Shown one piece after another: positions 18,047 through 27,148 of a stretch of 64,000 bases of DNA (positions within the stretch are counted from its first letter, which is position 1; each line of letters starts with the position of its first letter). Below the pieces are notes generated by a model. The model was not told the origin of the DNA and ran no database searches. It saw nothing but the letters and a program-made list of their open reading frames with translations. This DNA is from Chitinophagales bacterium (lineage in GTDB: Bacteria; Bacteroidota; Bacteroidia; Chitinophagales; LD1), in NCBI GenBank assembly GCA_016787045.1, contig JAEUVA010000011.1:207028-271027 (forward strand). Reading direction: 5' to 3'. The translations under genes and the position numbers were made by a program.

Positions 18047-18859
18047 TTAATGTTGACCAAACTCAGTTACTGTAAACTTATAACCACAAGGAACTTTCCG
18101 GTCAAAATAATGCCACGTTAGTATTGCTGTTAACCATTTATACTTCTCAGCATCTTTCAGATTGTTTTCCTTTTCCATTTTTGCTAGACAACCTTTAGCA
18201 AAGTCAATATCGCGCTGCAAAAATCCTTTATACAAATGCTCAGAGCTATAACCTGGTTCTTTTATTCCGAAAACTTTAGCCATGCCTGAAGGGTTTAGAA
18301 AAAATATTCCTCCCTCATCTTGCAAAAAACTATCGTTCAATAACTTCAGAGTAAAAGAGCCGCCACCAATTGTCAACCCATTTCTTGCCTTATCAAAAAG
18401 CTCATTGTCGATAATCACTCTAGGAAACTTTGCCTTTTCTGTTTCAAGTAGATATGCTTTAACCAAAGCATAAGAAAAAATCATATTCTCATCGGAATAA
18501 TCACTTCCAAAAGAAAGAGCACCTCTTATAGGTAACTTATTATCTAGCATTAAAGAGTAATAACTTCTTGCGAAGAGAACTGCAAATCCAAATGCTTGAC
18601 CGAACGATACGGGGTCGTTCTCATCGTAAGAAAATGAAGCATATAAATTATCCGAGAAAAGTTTGAATCTGAATGTAGTCTTTGACGCAGCTTCTTCCAA
18701 TGGTCTGAATCCTTCGAAAAGCTTAGTTGCTTCTTCAAGTGCGCCTTTAATTGTTTTTAAGGTTTCTTCCTGCTTATCATTCTCTGACAATTGTATAATG
18801 GATTTAAAGCCGAGAATATCCGCATGAAATACAACTGCCTTTTGAATTTGCTTCTCCAT
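18047..18859 (-). CDS. Class III nucleotide-cyclase-like protein A
   Basis: 270 residues. The N-terminal part carries the class III nucleotidyl-cyclase pattern: VVFHADILGFKSI with a metal-binding Asp near residue 14, then FKLFSDNLYASF with a second Asp near residue 70, PIRGALSFGSDY near 120 and a helix corresponding to the AYLLE part of the fold. Known cyclases have GD rather than SD at the second site. Catalysis is therefore possible but unproven. Its start lies one base after the stop of protein B at 18861, so the pair is one unit. Pycsar-type uridylate cyclases belong to the same fold group, but no TIR or membrane effector was seen nearby. Confidence 0.6.
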   Translation of the reverse strand: MEKQIQKAVVFHADILGFKSIIQLSENDKQEETLKTIKGALEEATKLFEGFRPLEEAASKTTFRFKLFSDNLYASFSYDENDPVSFGQAFGFAVLFARSYYSLMLDNKLPIRGALSFGSDYSDENMIFSYALVKAYLLETEKAKFPRVIIDNELFDKARNGLTIGGGSFTLKLLNDSFLQDEGGIFFLNPSGMAKVFGIKEPGYSSEHLYKGFLQRDIDFAKGCLAKMEKENNLKDAEKYKWLTAILTWHYFDRKVPCGYKFTVTEFGQH

Positions 18860-18860
18860 T

Positions 18861-19631
18861 TCACTTGTTCTTCATGTTTTTAGTTAGCTCATCTAACTTT
18901 AAAATTCTTTCCTGTTCAATCCTTTTTAGTTCCATCATTACAGTTTCAGTATTGTCTACATAAATTCTTGGTTTACCAGAAACTGTTTTGCTAATACCTT
19001 TAACAATCTTTGATATGTCCTGCACTAAGAATGCTGTATCAACTGTTGTATGTCTTATCAATCCTGACTTTAAGGGAACACGTAACTCCTTTAGTAACCC
19101 GCCCATTGTTATGTCAGATTTTTCTTTCCAAGAGTCTATTTTCCTTTCCGCTCTGTGGTCGAGTATGCAACCATAAAAACCAAGCTCTTCTTGCAGTAGA
19201 TAGGCATCAACTAAACCTTTACCATAAAACAAAGATTTTTTAAAATCACAAGTCAGGTTACCATATGAGATTGCAGCTTTGATACCGATATCTTTGCTTA
19301 AGCAATTTCCAACAATCTGTGCACAAGCTGAGACTAGGAAAAAGGCACTTTCAGAACTATCATCTTTGGTGATTAGCACAATAGAATCAGAGAACATGAC
19401 TGACTTAACCAATATTCTCTCCCTGTTTTTTTTAGTTGGCTTTCCTATGGTCGCATAAGTAACTTTCAAAGCCTTATACTTTCGAATGATTTCATAGAAT
19501 TCATTCATTTTTTTATCTACTGAGCCATGACTATTCCGGTAAACATAATCTTTGAACCCCATTATATCCATGAAGCAAACGAATCTCTTACCCGGTGTTT
19601 CCCAATTTGTAGGTTTTGTTATTGCGCTCAT
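18861..19631 (-). CDS. Class III nucleotide-cyclase-like protein B
   Basis: 256 residues. RFVCFMDIMGFKDYV holds the first candidate metal Asp near residue 22, VKSVMFSDSIVLIT the second near 75, and DIGIKAAISYGN the following strand. The architecture parallels protein A (18047-18859), with which it shares a one-base gap. The start ATG at 19631 lies 13 bases after the stop of an in-frame copy of the icmF mutase C-terminus (19646-19728). The function is unknown. A two-subunit cyclase or a sensor pair is a reasonable guess by analogy with heterodimeric class III cyclases. Confidence 0.55.
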   Translation of the reverse strand: MSAITKPTNWETPGKRFVCFMDIMGFKDYVYRNSHGSVDKKMNEFYEIIRKYKALKVTYATIGKPTKKNRERILVKSVMFSDSIVLITKDDSSESAFFLVSACAQIVGNCLSKDIGIKAAISYGNLTCDFKKSLFYGKGLVDAYLLQEELGFYGCILDHRAERKIDSWKEKSDITMGGLLKELRVPLKSGLIRHTTVDTAFLVQDISKIVKGISKTVSGKPRIYVDNTETVMMELKRIEQERILKLDELTKNMKNK

Positions 19632-19645
19632 ACGACAGTTTTACT

Positions 19646-19728
19646 TACATACTCCTCCTATACTGCCCACCCACCTCAAACAGTGCATGAGTAATTTGCC
19701 CGGGGCAGCAATGCTTAACGGTTTCCAT
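19646..19728 (-). repeat. Partial copy of the icmF 3' end (copy 3)
   Basis: Reads [20 protein letters not shown] then GQYRRSM and a stop, matching 22 of 27 residues of the real mutase C-terminus ([20 protein letters not shown] then GQYRRSM). About 68 of 84 bases agree. The ATG overlaps the stop of the 67-residue gene as TAATG, and 13 bases separate its stop from the start of cyclase-like B. Confidence 0.9.
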
Positions 19729-19931
19729 TATTTCTTTGTAATTCGTTTTAGCAAGTTCTTCTTTACAACTTTCCATTCTTTCACATTTCCCTCATCAGCA
19801 TCTTTCAATCCTTGTTTTATCCTGATGTTCGTTTTAATCTCTTCCCAGTTAACACGTTCAGTTGTATTCGCATAAGAGTCGAGACCTTCATCAAGAATCT
19901 TTTTGACTTTACTTGAAATCTTGTTCTTCAT
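19728..19931 (-). CDS. Small unknown protein, 67 residues
   Basis: 67 residues from the ATG at 19931 ([20 protein letters not shown]). The longer frame begins within a duplicated mutase end. Highly charged, helical sequence with [16 protein letters not shown] and a basic tail ([10 protein letters not shown]). The VNWEEIK motif resembles C-terminal helices of small addiction antitoxins, but no partner toxin is adjacent. Its ATG is preceded two bases earlier by the stop of one mutase-end copy, and its stop overlaps the next copy. It is a module between two repeats in the icmF island. Confidence 0.55.
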   Translation of the reverse strand: MKNKISSKVKKILDEGLDSYANTTERVNWEEIKTNIRIKQGLKDADEGNVKEWKVVKKNLLKRITKK

Positions 19932-19933
19932 AT

Positions 19934-20007
19934 TACATACTCCTTCTATACTGCCCGCCCACTTCATACAGCGCATGGCTAATTTGCCTTAGGCAGTAAT
20001 GCTTAAG
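19934..20007 (-). repeat. Partial copy of the icmF 3' end (copy 2)
   Basis: In the mutase frame it reads [20 protein letters not shown] then RRSM and a stop. It begins at the stop codon of higA and ends just before the ATG of the 67-residue gene at 19931. Confidence 0.9.
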
Positions 20008-20422
20008 CATACACCAATTCCCTTTTTCGTTTTGGCTCAACATGTTCTAAATCGTAATGGCGGTTAAATGCCTCGTGTGAAACAGCAAACAAATTACTCA
20101 AACCGCGTATAATTTCCTTGCTTATTCCTTTTTTGTAATTCAATATATCAGAAATTAAACCCTTACTCACTCCTAACTTATCGGCTAAAGCATTTGCTTT
20201 CATATTTCGTTCAGCCATTAAAGAGATGAGCAATTGCACCGGGTCAAGGTCATCAAAATTGTTGTGGGCCTGGTCCCATGTTTCAATGAGCAGGGTGAGC
20301 AAATCAACTTCATCTTTTGCCGCTTTTGATTTTACTCCGCTTTCTAAAAGCGTTTCCAGCGCTTTGCAGTAAGCGTTGTATTGTGTTTTGCTTTTTATCA
20401 CTTTGTATTTCAGCGTTTCCAT
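20003..20422 (-). CDS. higA: HigA-type antitoxin
   Basis: 139 residues. Residues ~65-125 form a Cro/CI-type helix-turn-helix (MKANALADKLGVSKGLISDI), typical of HigA antitoxins, which neutralise HigB and repress their own operon. The N-terminal extension (METLKYKVIKSKTQYNAYC) is the one usual in Bacteroidota HigA. It lies 10 bases downstream of the end of the higB frame, and the operator-like inverted repeat at 20788-20812 precedes the operon. The C-terminus runs into a copy of the mutase end. Confidence 0.88.
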   Translation of the reverse strand: METLKYKVIKSKTQYNAYCKALETLLESGVKSKAAKDEVDLLTLLIETWDQAHNNFDDLDPVQLLISLMAERNMKANALADKLGVSKGLISDILNYKKGISKEIIRGLSNLFAVSHEAFNRHYDLEHVEPKRKRELVYA

Positions 20423-20432
20423 ATCCTTCGTT

Positions 20433-20764
20433 TTAATAAATGTTTACCGTGTATTGCTTGTTGTCTTTACAGAGTTTGTCGTATTCGGCATGTGTGCCGA
20501 GCCAACAAACAAATAAGTGAACCTGTTTATCACCAAATATATACTTACCAATCATGCATAGTTATTGCCGCCAACATTAAACACAACTCTGCTGCTTCCT
20601 TTCCCAAGTAAATCTGCTGCACCAAAAGTTTTCTTTATGTCGGCTGCCGTTTTCCAATCCGCAAACTTCAACTTGTTTAACCAATCCTGAAAAGGAATTC
20701 TGCAGCCAACATTGTCAGCCACATAATCCTCAATAGTTTGTTTTTTGATTAAATGAACGCGCAT
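20433..20764 (-). pseudogene. higB: HigB-type toxin, frameshifted
   Basis: The frame from the ATG at 20764 codes for the N-terminal two thirds of a HigB/RelE-like toxin (FQDWLNKLKFADWKTAADIK then RVVFNVGGNNYA) and stops at about 20553. Immediately after, another frame supplies the expected C-terminus: MIGKYIFGDKQVHLFVCWLG then THAEYDKL and a stop at 20433. One base missing in the TATGCATG context (about 20556) explains both frames. HigB toxins cleave translated mRNA. As it stands the toxin is truncated; whether this is real or a sequencing error is open. The antitoxin next to it is intact. Confidence 0.8.
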
Positions 20765-20787
20765 ACGAATATACGAATTGAATTTTT

Positions 20788-20812
20788 AAAAGTTCACACA
20801 TTGTGAACTTTT
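20788..20812. promoter_or_regulatory. Operator-like inverted repeat before higBA
   Basis: AAAAGTTCACA (20788-20798), loop CAT, TGTGAACTTTT (20802-20812): perfect 11-bp arms. It lies 24 bases before the higB start, where HigA autorepression would be expected. Confidence 0.75.
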
Positions 20813-20843
20813 TTACATACTCCTCCTATACTGTCCGCCCATC
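20811..20843 (-). repeat. Short copy of the icmF 3' end (copy 1)
   Basis: On the minus strand GGCGGACAGTATAGGAGGAG then TATGTAA gives GGQYRRSM and a stop: the last eight codons of the mutase. It lies just beyond the real stop. Between them is a small hairpin (ATCCCG / CGGGAT, 20842-20861). Confidence 0.85.
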
Positions 20844-20869
20844 CCGAAATACTACGGGATTTGCGGTTA

Positions 20870-22792
20870 CTACATGCTGCGCCTGTACTGCCCACCCACC
20901 TCATACAACGCATGAGAAATTTGCCCGAGCGAACAAACCTTTACGGTTTCCATCAGCTCGGCAAATAGATTTCCGTTGGTAGTGGCCACGTGTTGTAAAC
21001 GCCTGAGGGCTTCTTCGCTTTCTTTTACATGGCGCTTTTTGAAAGCATTGAGCGCAGCGATTTGAAACTCTTTTTCATCCGTTGTAGCGCGGATGACTTC
21101 CGATGGAATAACAGTAGGCGAACCTTTTTTAGAAAGGAAAGTGTTGACACCGATTATCGGAAACTCACCCGTGTGTTTCTGGTGTTCGTAATACATGCTT
21201 TCCTCTTGTATTTTATTGCGCTGATACATGCGCTCCATAGCACCCAGCACGCCACCGCGCTCGGTAATGCGCTTAAACTCGGTTAGCACGGCTTCTTCTA
21301 CTAAGTCCGTCAACTCTTCAATTAAGAAGGAACCTTGATTGGGGTTTTCGTTTTTCGCAGTTCCTAATTCGCGGTTGATGATAAGTTGAATGGCCATTGC
21401 CCTGCGCACACTTTCTTCGGTAGGTGTGGTGATGGCTTCATCGTAAGCATTGGTGTGCAGCGAATTGCAGTTATCATAAATAGCATACAGCGCTTGCAGG
21501 GTAGTGCGGATATCGTTAAAGTCAATTTCCTGTGCGTGTAAACTGCGTCCGGATGTTTGGATATGATATTTCAGTTTTTGGGAACGCTCGTTGGCTTTGT
21601 ATTTCTGCTTCATGGCCTTGGCCCAAATTCTGCGTGCTACACGGCCAATCACCGAGTATTCAGGGTCCATCCCATTGCTGAAAAAGAAAGAAAGATTGGG
21701 CGCGAAGTCATCAATCTTCATGCCGCGGCTCAGGTAATACTCTACATAGGTAAAACCGTTGGCAAGCGTGAACGCGAGTTGCGTAATGGGGTTGGCACCG
21801 GCCTCGGCAATATGGTAACCGCTGATAGAAACGGAATAAAAATTCTGCACTTTGTTCTCAATAAAATACTGCTGCACATCGCCCATCATCTTCAGTGCAA
21901 ATTCTGTAGAGAAGATACAAGTATTCTGCGCCTGGTCTTCTTTTAAAATATCGGCCTGCACCGTTCCGCGAACAGAAGAGAGCGCTTTGGCTTTTAGTTT
22001 TTCGTAAACATCTTTCGGTAACACTTTATCTCCCGATGTTCCAAGTAACTGCAATCCCAAACCATTATTTCCTTTTGGAAGCTCTCCGTTGTAATGTGGT
22101 AAATCTTTTAGCTTTGAACTTTGAACTTTGATTTTATTCTCTTGAATATATTTCTCGCACTCCTGGTCAATAGCGGCATTCATAAAGAAAGCGAGAATCA
22201 TAGGAGCGGGTCCGTTGATGGTCATGCTCACCGAAGTTTTCGGGCTGCACAAATCGAAACCGCTGTAGAGTTTTTTTGCATCATCCACCGTGGCAATGCT
22301 CACACCGCTGTTACCCACCTTGCCGTAAATATCGGGGCGGTGGTCAGGGTCTTCGCCATAAAGTGTCACCGAATCAAATGCCGTACTCAAACGAATAGCG
22401 GGTTGCCCGAGCGACACATAATGAAAACGCTTGTTGGTGCGCTCCGGTCCGCCTTCACCGGCAAACATGCGCGTAGGGTCTTCGCCTTCACGCTTTAAGG
22501 GGAACACACCGGCAGTGTAAGGAAATTCACCGGGCACATTTTCCTGCAATTGCCATTTCAGAATATCGCCCCAGTCTTTGTAGCGCGGCAAATACACTTT
22601 GCGAATACTTGTTCCGCTCAGCGATTTGTAAGTAAAAGGCAAATCCAAAACTTTATCGCGCACTTTAAATGCAAAAGTTTCACCGCTGTATTGCTTCTTC
22701 TTTTCTTCCCATTGCTGCAAAAGTTGCTTGCATTCGGGGTGAAGTTTTAGTTCGAGCTGGGCGTATGTTTTTTTGAGTTGTTCGGTAACCAT
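20870..22792 (-). CDS. icmF: IcmF mutase half (substrate domain), split gene part 2
   Basis: 640 residues. This is the large, substrate-binding TIM-barrel domain of a methylmalonyl/isobutyryl-CoA mutase. Typical segments are [20 protein letters not shown] near residue 90, [18 protein letters not shown], the [16 protein letters not shown] region, and the family's C-terminal [18 protein letters not shown]. In IcmF this domain is normally joined to an N-terminal B12 domain and a GTPase domain. Here those lie in a separate upstream frame (23874-25259) interrupted by a DUF1016 gene. The ATG at 22792 overlaps the DUF1016 stop (TAATG). Together the two halves have the usual length of IcmF (about 1100 residues). 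The halves may assemble into an active complex. Confidence 0.88.
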   Translation of the reverse strand: MVTEQLKKTYAQLELKLHPECKQLLQQWEEKKKQYSGETFAFKVRDKVLDLPFTYKSLSGTSIRKVYLPRYKDWGDILKWQLQENVPGEFPYTAGVFPLKREGEDPTRMFAGEGGPERTNKRFHYVSLGQPAIRLSTAFDSVTLYGEDPDHRPDIYGKVGNSGVSIATVDDAKKLYSGFDLCSPKTSVSMTINGPAPMILAFFMNAAIDQECEKYIQENKIKVQSSKLKDLPHYNGELPKGNNGLGLQLLGTSGDKVLPKDVYEKLKAKALSSVRGTVQADILKEDQAQNTCIFSTEFALKMMGDVQQYFIENKVQNFYSVSISGYHIAEAGANPITQLAFTLANGFTYVEYYLSRGMKIDDFAPNLSFFFSNGMDPEYSVIGRVARRIWAKAMKQKYKANERSQKLKYHIQTSGRSLHAQEIDFNDIRTTLQALYAIYDNCNSLHTNAYDEAITTPTEESVRRAMAIQLIINRELGTAKNENPNQGSFLIEELTDLVEEAVLTEFKRITERGGVLGAMERMYQRNKIQEESMYYEHQKHTGEFPIIGVNTFLSKKGSPTVIPSEVIRATTDEKEFQIAALNAFKKRHVKESEEALRRLQHVATTNGNLFAELMETVKVCSLGQISHALYEVGGQYRRSM

Positions 22793-23877
22793 TATCTTTT
22801 GCTTTTCGCTTTTGCTAAATGTTTTTTCTGTAGCTGATTAAATTCTTTCACCGCATCTTTCAATTGTTTTACACTCGGCAACTTATCGCGCAAATTTTTT
22901 GGCAGTGAGTGCATGGTTTTGTATTGGCTTACACCAATCGGGTGAGGTAAACCTTGCAGTGCATATTCCACTTCCACCTCATCTTTTGAGTTGCAAAGAA
23001 TAATGCCGATGGAAGGATTGTCAGACGCGTTTTTGTAATCTTTATTAAGGGTATTGAGATAGGCATTCATCTTGCCCGCAAACTCCGGCTCAAACTCTCC
23101 CATCTTCAGTTCAATCACAATAAAACTTCGCAAATGCAAATGGTAAAAAAGTAAATCAAGAAAATATTCTTTGCGTCCGAGCTTCAACTTAAATTGCCTA
23201 CCTACATAGGCAAAACCCGCACCAAGCTCCAACAAAAATTGTTGTATGTGGTTGGTGAGTTGTGTTTCTAGTTCGCGCTCTGATACGTCTTGCCCAATTT
23301 GCAAAAACTCGAAATTGTAGGGGTCATTGAGTATTTGACTGGCTAAATCGCTTTGCTCTTTTGGAAGTGTGAGATGAAAGTTGGTTGTCTTCTTCTTTTT
23401 GTGTTGTCGCTGATAGAGATGGGTAGAGATTTGATAATCAAGAACACGAACGCTCCAACCATTTTGAATGGACTGTTCTATATACCAAAGCCGCGCTTCC
23501 AAATCTTCAATCTTATCAAGTAACAATGTATGATGCGACCATGAAATTTTGAAAAGTGAACTGCTTTGTATTTGCGCAGACACTGTCTGCGTAATTAGCA
23601 CATTTGAATATTCAGCGGCAAACTGCCGCATATAAACGAGATTTCTTTCCGAAAATCCTTTTGTGTCCGGGAAAGATTTTCTCAAATCAACAGCAAGTTG
23701 CTTTATCACACCCGAGCCCCAACCGTGCACTTCTTGTTTTTCTAAAATTTGCTTTCCTACATACCAATACACCATGAGCATGTTTGCATTCACCTGGAGC
23801 GATGTTTGCAAGCGAACCGTGCTGATGTTTTGTTTTAACTCAGCAAGCCACGATTTGTATTGCTTGTTTGGGGTCAC
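22792..23877 (-). CDS. DUF1016/YhcG-type PDDEXK nuclease inserted within icmF
   Basis: 361 residues. The N-terminal ~150 residues form the DUF1016 helical domain ([20 protein letters not shown] and [17 protein letters not shown]). The C-terminal part has a PDDEXK-like nuclease core: [20 protein letters not shown] near residues 235-260, in the D...ExK pattern. The start is a GTG that overlaps the stop of the upstream icmF half (GTGA), and the stop overlaps the ATG of the downstream half (TAATG). YhcG-type proteins are common in mobile or defence contexts. Their biochemistry is poorly known. Confidence 0.85.
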   Translation of the reverse strand: MTPNKQYKSWLAELKQNISTVRLQTSLQVNANMLMVYWYVGKQILEKQEVHGWGSGVIKQLAVDLRKSFPDTKGFSERNLVYMRQFAAEYSNVLITQTVSAQIQSSSLFKISWSHHTLLLDKIEDLEARLWYIEQSIQNGWSVRVLDYQISTHLYQRQHKKKKTTNFHLTLPKEQSDLASQILNDPYNFEFLQIGQDVSERELETQLTNHIQQFLLELGAGFAYVGRQFKLKLGRKEYFLDLLFYHLHLRSFIVIELKMGEFEPEFAGKMNAYLNTLNKDYKNASDNPSIGIILCNSKDEVEVEYALQGLPHPIGVSQYKTMHSLPKNLRDKLPSVKQLKDAVKEFNQLQKKHLAKAKSKR

Positions 23878-25259
23878 TTCTCTACTTGCTTTTCCGTCAA
23901 ATCAATAGTGCCTTTTAACTGATAAAGTTGTGTAGCAATTTCGCTTTGTTCATTTGCCCACTCATCATATTTCTCAATGGTTTCAGCTATTTCTGAAAGA
24001 TAGCGCACACGAGCCGGAGGAATAATCTGCGATTTCGTTACCGTGTTTTTTGCCGAAGTGTGCTTTACTTTAAAATCAACTTTTGTTTTCTCGGTCACCC
24101 TGTGCATCAGTAATTCAAAAAGATGATTTACTCCCGCATCATTAAATTGCGATGCAATGGTGCCCACCACCGGCACATCTTCATCTTTTGCTTGAAAAAT
24201 TTGGTGGCTGCGCTTGTATTGTTTACGCACATCGGCCAGCGCATCTAATGCCCCTGCTTTATCAAACTTGTTGATGGCAATGGCATCGGCATAATCCAAC
24301 ATGTTTATTTTCTCTAATTGTGTGGCGGCTCCATATTCCGGAGTCATTACCAATAAAGACACATTGCAATAATCAAGTATAGATGCATCGCTTTGCCCGG
24401 TACCTGCGCTTTCCAGAATAATGAAATCAAACCCTGCTGCTTTGCATACATCAATGGCTTCCTGCACGTGAATGCTGAGTGCTTTATCACTTTCGCGCGT
24501 AGCCAGCGAACGCATGTAGGCGCGTGGATTGTAAATAGAATTCATACGAATTCTATCGCCCAGCAATGCACCTCCGGTTTTCTTTTTGCTGGGGTCAACA
24601 GATATAACGGCAATGGTTTTGTCAGAATAATTTTTTAAAAACCTGCGGACTATTTCATCGGTCACAGAGCTTTTACCCGCGCCACCGGTGCCGGTTATTC
24701 CTAATACAGGAACTGTGGATGGTGGGTTGCGAATGGCGGATTTACCATTCTCGGCAAGGGTTATTAGTTGGGCAATGTTTTTCCAATCCTGAGTGTGCAG
24801 GTGTTCAATCTGCCCGTTCAATTTTGAAACGGTTTCAAAATCACAGGAACGAACTACTTCTTCAATCATTCCTTCCAGCCCTAATTTTCTCCCATCGTCT
24901 GGCGAATAGATTCTTGCAATTCCGTAAGCGTGTAGCTCTTCCATTTCGGTAGGCAGAATAGTTCCTCCGCCACCACCAAATATTTTAATGTGGCTACAAC
25001 CGCGCTCTTTCAGCAAATCATACATGTATTTAAAAAACTCTACGTGCCCGCCCTGATACGATGTAATGGCAATGCCCTGTGCATCTTCTTGTATGGCACA
25101 TTCCACAATTTCTTGTGCACTGCGGTTGTGGCCCAAGTGAATGACCTCTGCGCCTTTGGCTTGCATAATTCTGCGCATAATATTGATGGCGGCATCGTGG
25201 CCATCAAACAGCGATGCGGCAGTTACTATGCGCACTTTGTTTTTTAGCGGTAAACTCAT
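23874..25259 (-). CDS. icmF: IcmF B12-binding and GTPase half, split gene part 1
   Basis: 461 residues from the ATG at 25259; a longer frame adds an unsupported leader. Residues 1-150 form a B12-binding domain ([13 protein letters not shown] with DxHD near residue 19). The P-loop [16 protein letters not shown] lies near residue 185, the G-domain NKFDKAG near 330 and the [15 protein letters not shown] segment near 225, the MeaB-type chaperone GTPase. In IcmF these domains are fused to the mutase domain and protect or reload the B12 cofactor. The frame ends in LTEKQVEK, and removing the insert would read on into VTEQLKK of part 2. Confidence 0.9.
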   Translation of the reverse strand: MSLPLKNKVRIVTAASLFDGHDAAINIMRRIMQAKGAEVIHLGHNRSAQEIVECAIQEDAQGIAITSYQGGHVEFFKYMYDLLKERGCSHIKIFGGGGGTILPTEMEELHAYGIARIYSPDDGRKLGLEGMIEEVVRSCDFETVSKLNGQIEHLHTQDWKNIAQLITLAENGKSAIRNPPSTVPVLGITGTGGAGKSSVTDEIVRRFLKNYSDKTIAVISVDPSKKKTGGALLGDRIRMNSIYNPRAYMRSLATRESDKALSIHVQEAIDVCKAAGFDFIILESAGTGQSDASILDYCNVSLLVMTPEYGAATQLEKINMLDYADAIAINKFDKAGALDALADVRKQYKRSHQIFQAKDEDVPVVGTIASQFNDAGVNHLFELLMHRVTEKTKVDFKVKHTSAKNTVTKSQIIPPARVRYLSEIAETIEKYDEWANEQSEIATQLYQLKGTIDLTEKQVEK

Positions 25260-25321
25260 ATTGCAATAATGGGTATAAAATGAAGTAGCGAAGTTAGAAG
25301 AATGAGCCAAAACGCCACCTG

Positions 25322-27115
25322 CTATGCGGCTTCGCGTTGCTTGAGCAACTGCATATCGTACAGCTTTTTGTAATAGCCGTTTTTGCTGAGTAACTCTTCG
25401 TGGGTACCATACTCTTTTAACTCGCCTTTGTCTAACACCATTATTTTATGCGCGTGGCGAATGGTGGAAAGGCGGTGAGCAATCACTATAGACGTTCTGC
25501 CATCTACCAGCTTTTCAATAGCGCGTTGAATCAACGCTTCGCTCTCGCTATCTATAGACGAAGTGGCTTCATCTAAAATCAAAATATCGGGGTTGTAAAC
25601 CAGCGCGCGCACAAACGAAATTAACTGCCGCTGACCCATAGAAAGGGTAGCACCGCGCTCCATTACTTCATATTCATATCCGCCCGGTAGTTTTGAAATA
25701 AACTCATGTGCACCCACCATTTTGGCGGCAGCAACAACGGTTTCTTTACTAATGTTTTTGTTGCGGAGGGTGATGTTTTCAAAAACACTTCCGGCAAACA
25801 AAAACACATCTTGCAGTACCACGCTCATGCGGCAGCGAAGGGCCGAAAGCTCGTAATCTTCAATATTTACTCCGTCAATTTTTACCGCTCCTTTTTGTGT
25901 TTCGTAAAAACGCCCCAATACAGAAATGGTAGATGTTTTGCCCGAGCCGGTAGCGCCTACTATGGCCAGCGTTTCTCCGGCATTTAGTTGAAACGAAACA
26001 TCTTTGAGCACCCAGTTATTTTCGTTGTAAGCAAACCACACATTTTCAAATGCAATTTTACCTTCTAACTTTTGCGGGCTGTGCGTGCCATTATTTGCAA
26101 TGCGCTCGTCTTTATCTAAAAGTTTAAATACCCGTTCGCTGGCCACCAAGCCGCGCTGTATCACATTCACTTTATCTGCAATAAATCGCAATGGACGAAA
26201 GAGCATATTGATGAGCAACAAAAAGCCCGAGATAATACCCACGCCTTTTACATCTAAAGGGTTTTGATTGAAAACACTGCCCTGCAAAATTTCTCCGCTG
26301 CCAATCCAAACCATTAAGCCAATGGCTACCGCAAGGCAAACTTCTACAGCCGGAAAAAACAAGGAGTAATACCAAATGCCCCGGATATTGGCATCGCGCA
26401 GCGATTGATTGATGGCATCAAATTTTTTGCGCTCGCGCTCTTCGGCATTAAAAATTTGTATAATGCGCATGCCGGTAATGTGCTCTTGCAAAAACGCATT
26501 CATGCGGCCTATTTGTGTGCGCTCATCTTGAAACGATTTTTTTACCCCTTCCTGAAACCAACGGGTAACCCACAAGAGTGCAGGCAGCACTGCAATGCTG
26601 GCAATGGCCACTTTCCAGTTGGTGTAAAACATAGCCAGCGTAACGGTAACAATGGTCAATATATCGGCCACTATGCTGATGAGCCCCTCGCTAAAGGTAT
26701 CGTTGATGGCTTCAATATCTGTAATGGTACGGGTGGTAGATGTACCAATGGGAGTAAGGTCAAAATACTTTAAACGGGAGTTTAATATGTGCGAATACAC
26801 CCTCAGGCGCATATCCTTCACAATATTTTGCCCCAACCAAGCGGTGGTGTAATTAAAGGTGTAGCGCAACAGGGCTTCAACCACTAACAATAGCAGCATG
26901 TATAGGGCCATTTGTTTTAATCCCTCCGGATGAAAGTTGGGTGGGGCAATGTGTTGGTCAACGGTATAAATAACCAACAGCGGACGACCGATAGAAAGCA
27001 CCGCCAGCACCACCGATAAAACCATAGACCCATAAAAAACCAAGCGGTAAGGGTCGGCTAAACGGATAATGCGTTTTAATAATGTAAAGTCAATGAGTGG
27101 AGCTTGCTTAGCCAT
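25322..27115 (-). CDS. ABC transporter, fused permease and ATPase (exporter type)
   Basis: 597 residues from the ATG at 27115; the upstream in-frame start adds seven residues and is less likely. An N-terminal six-helix ABC-1 type membrane domain (residues ~25-330) is followed by an ATPase domain with Walker [10 protein letters not shown] near residue 385, signature [11 protein letters not shown] near 490, Walker [11 protein letters not shown] and the switch His in [14 protein letters not shown]. It is a homodimeric or heterodimeric half-transporter of the MsbA/multidrug group that would export lipid or drug-like substrates. No partner half-transporter is adjacent. Confidence 0.92.
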   Translation of the reverse strand: MAKQAPLIDFTLLKRIIRLADPYRLVFYGSMVLSVVLAVLSIGRPLLVIYTVDQHIAPPNFHPEGLKQMALYMLLLLVVEALLRYTFNYTTAWLGQNIVKDMRLRVYSHILNSRLKYFDLTPIGTSTTRTITDIEAINDTFSEGLISIVADILTIVTVTLAMFYTNWKVAIASIAVLPALLWVTRWFQEGVKKSFQDERTQIGRMNAFLQEHITGMRIIQIFNAEERERKKFDAINQSLRDANIRGIWYYSLFFPAVEVCLAVAIGLMVWIGSGEILQGSVFNQNPLDVKGVGIISGFLLLINMLFRPLRFIADKVNVIQRGLVASERVFKLLDKDERIANNGTHSPQKLEGKIAFENVWFAYNENNWVLKDVSFQLNAGETLAIVGATGSGKTSTISVLGRFYETQKGAVKIDGVNIEDYELSALRCRMSVVLQDVFLFAGSVFENITLRNKNISKETVVAAAKMVGAHEFISKLPGGYEYEVMERGATLSMGQRQLISFVRALVYNPDILILDEATSSIDSESEALIQRAIEKLVDGRTSIVIAHRLSTIRHAHKIMVLDKGELKEYGTHEELLSKNGYYKKLYDMQLLKQREAA

Positions 27116-27148
27116 GGCGCGAATGTAATGTTGCACAGCAAAACACTG

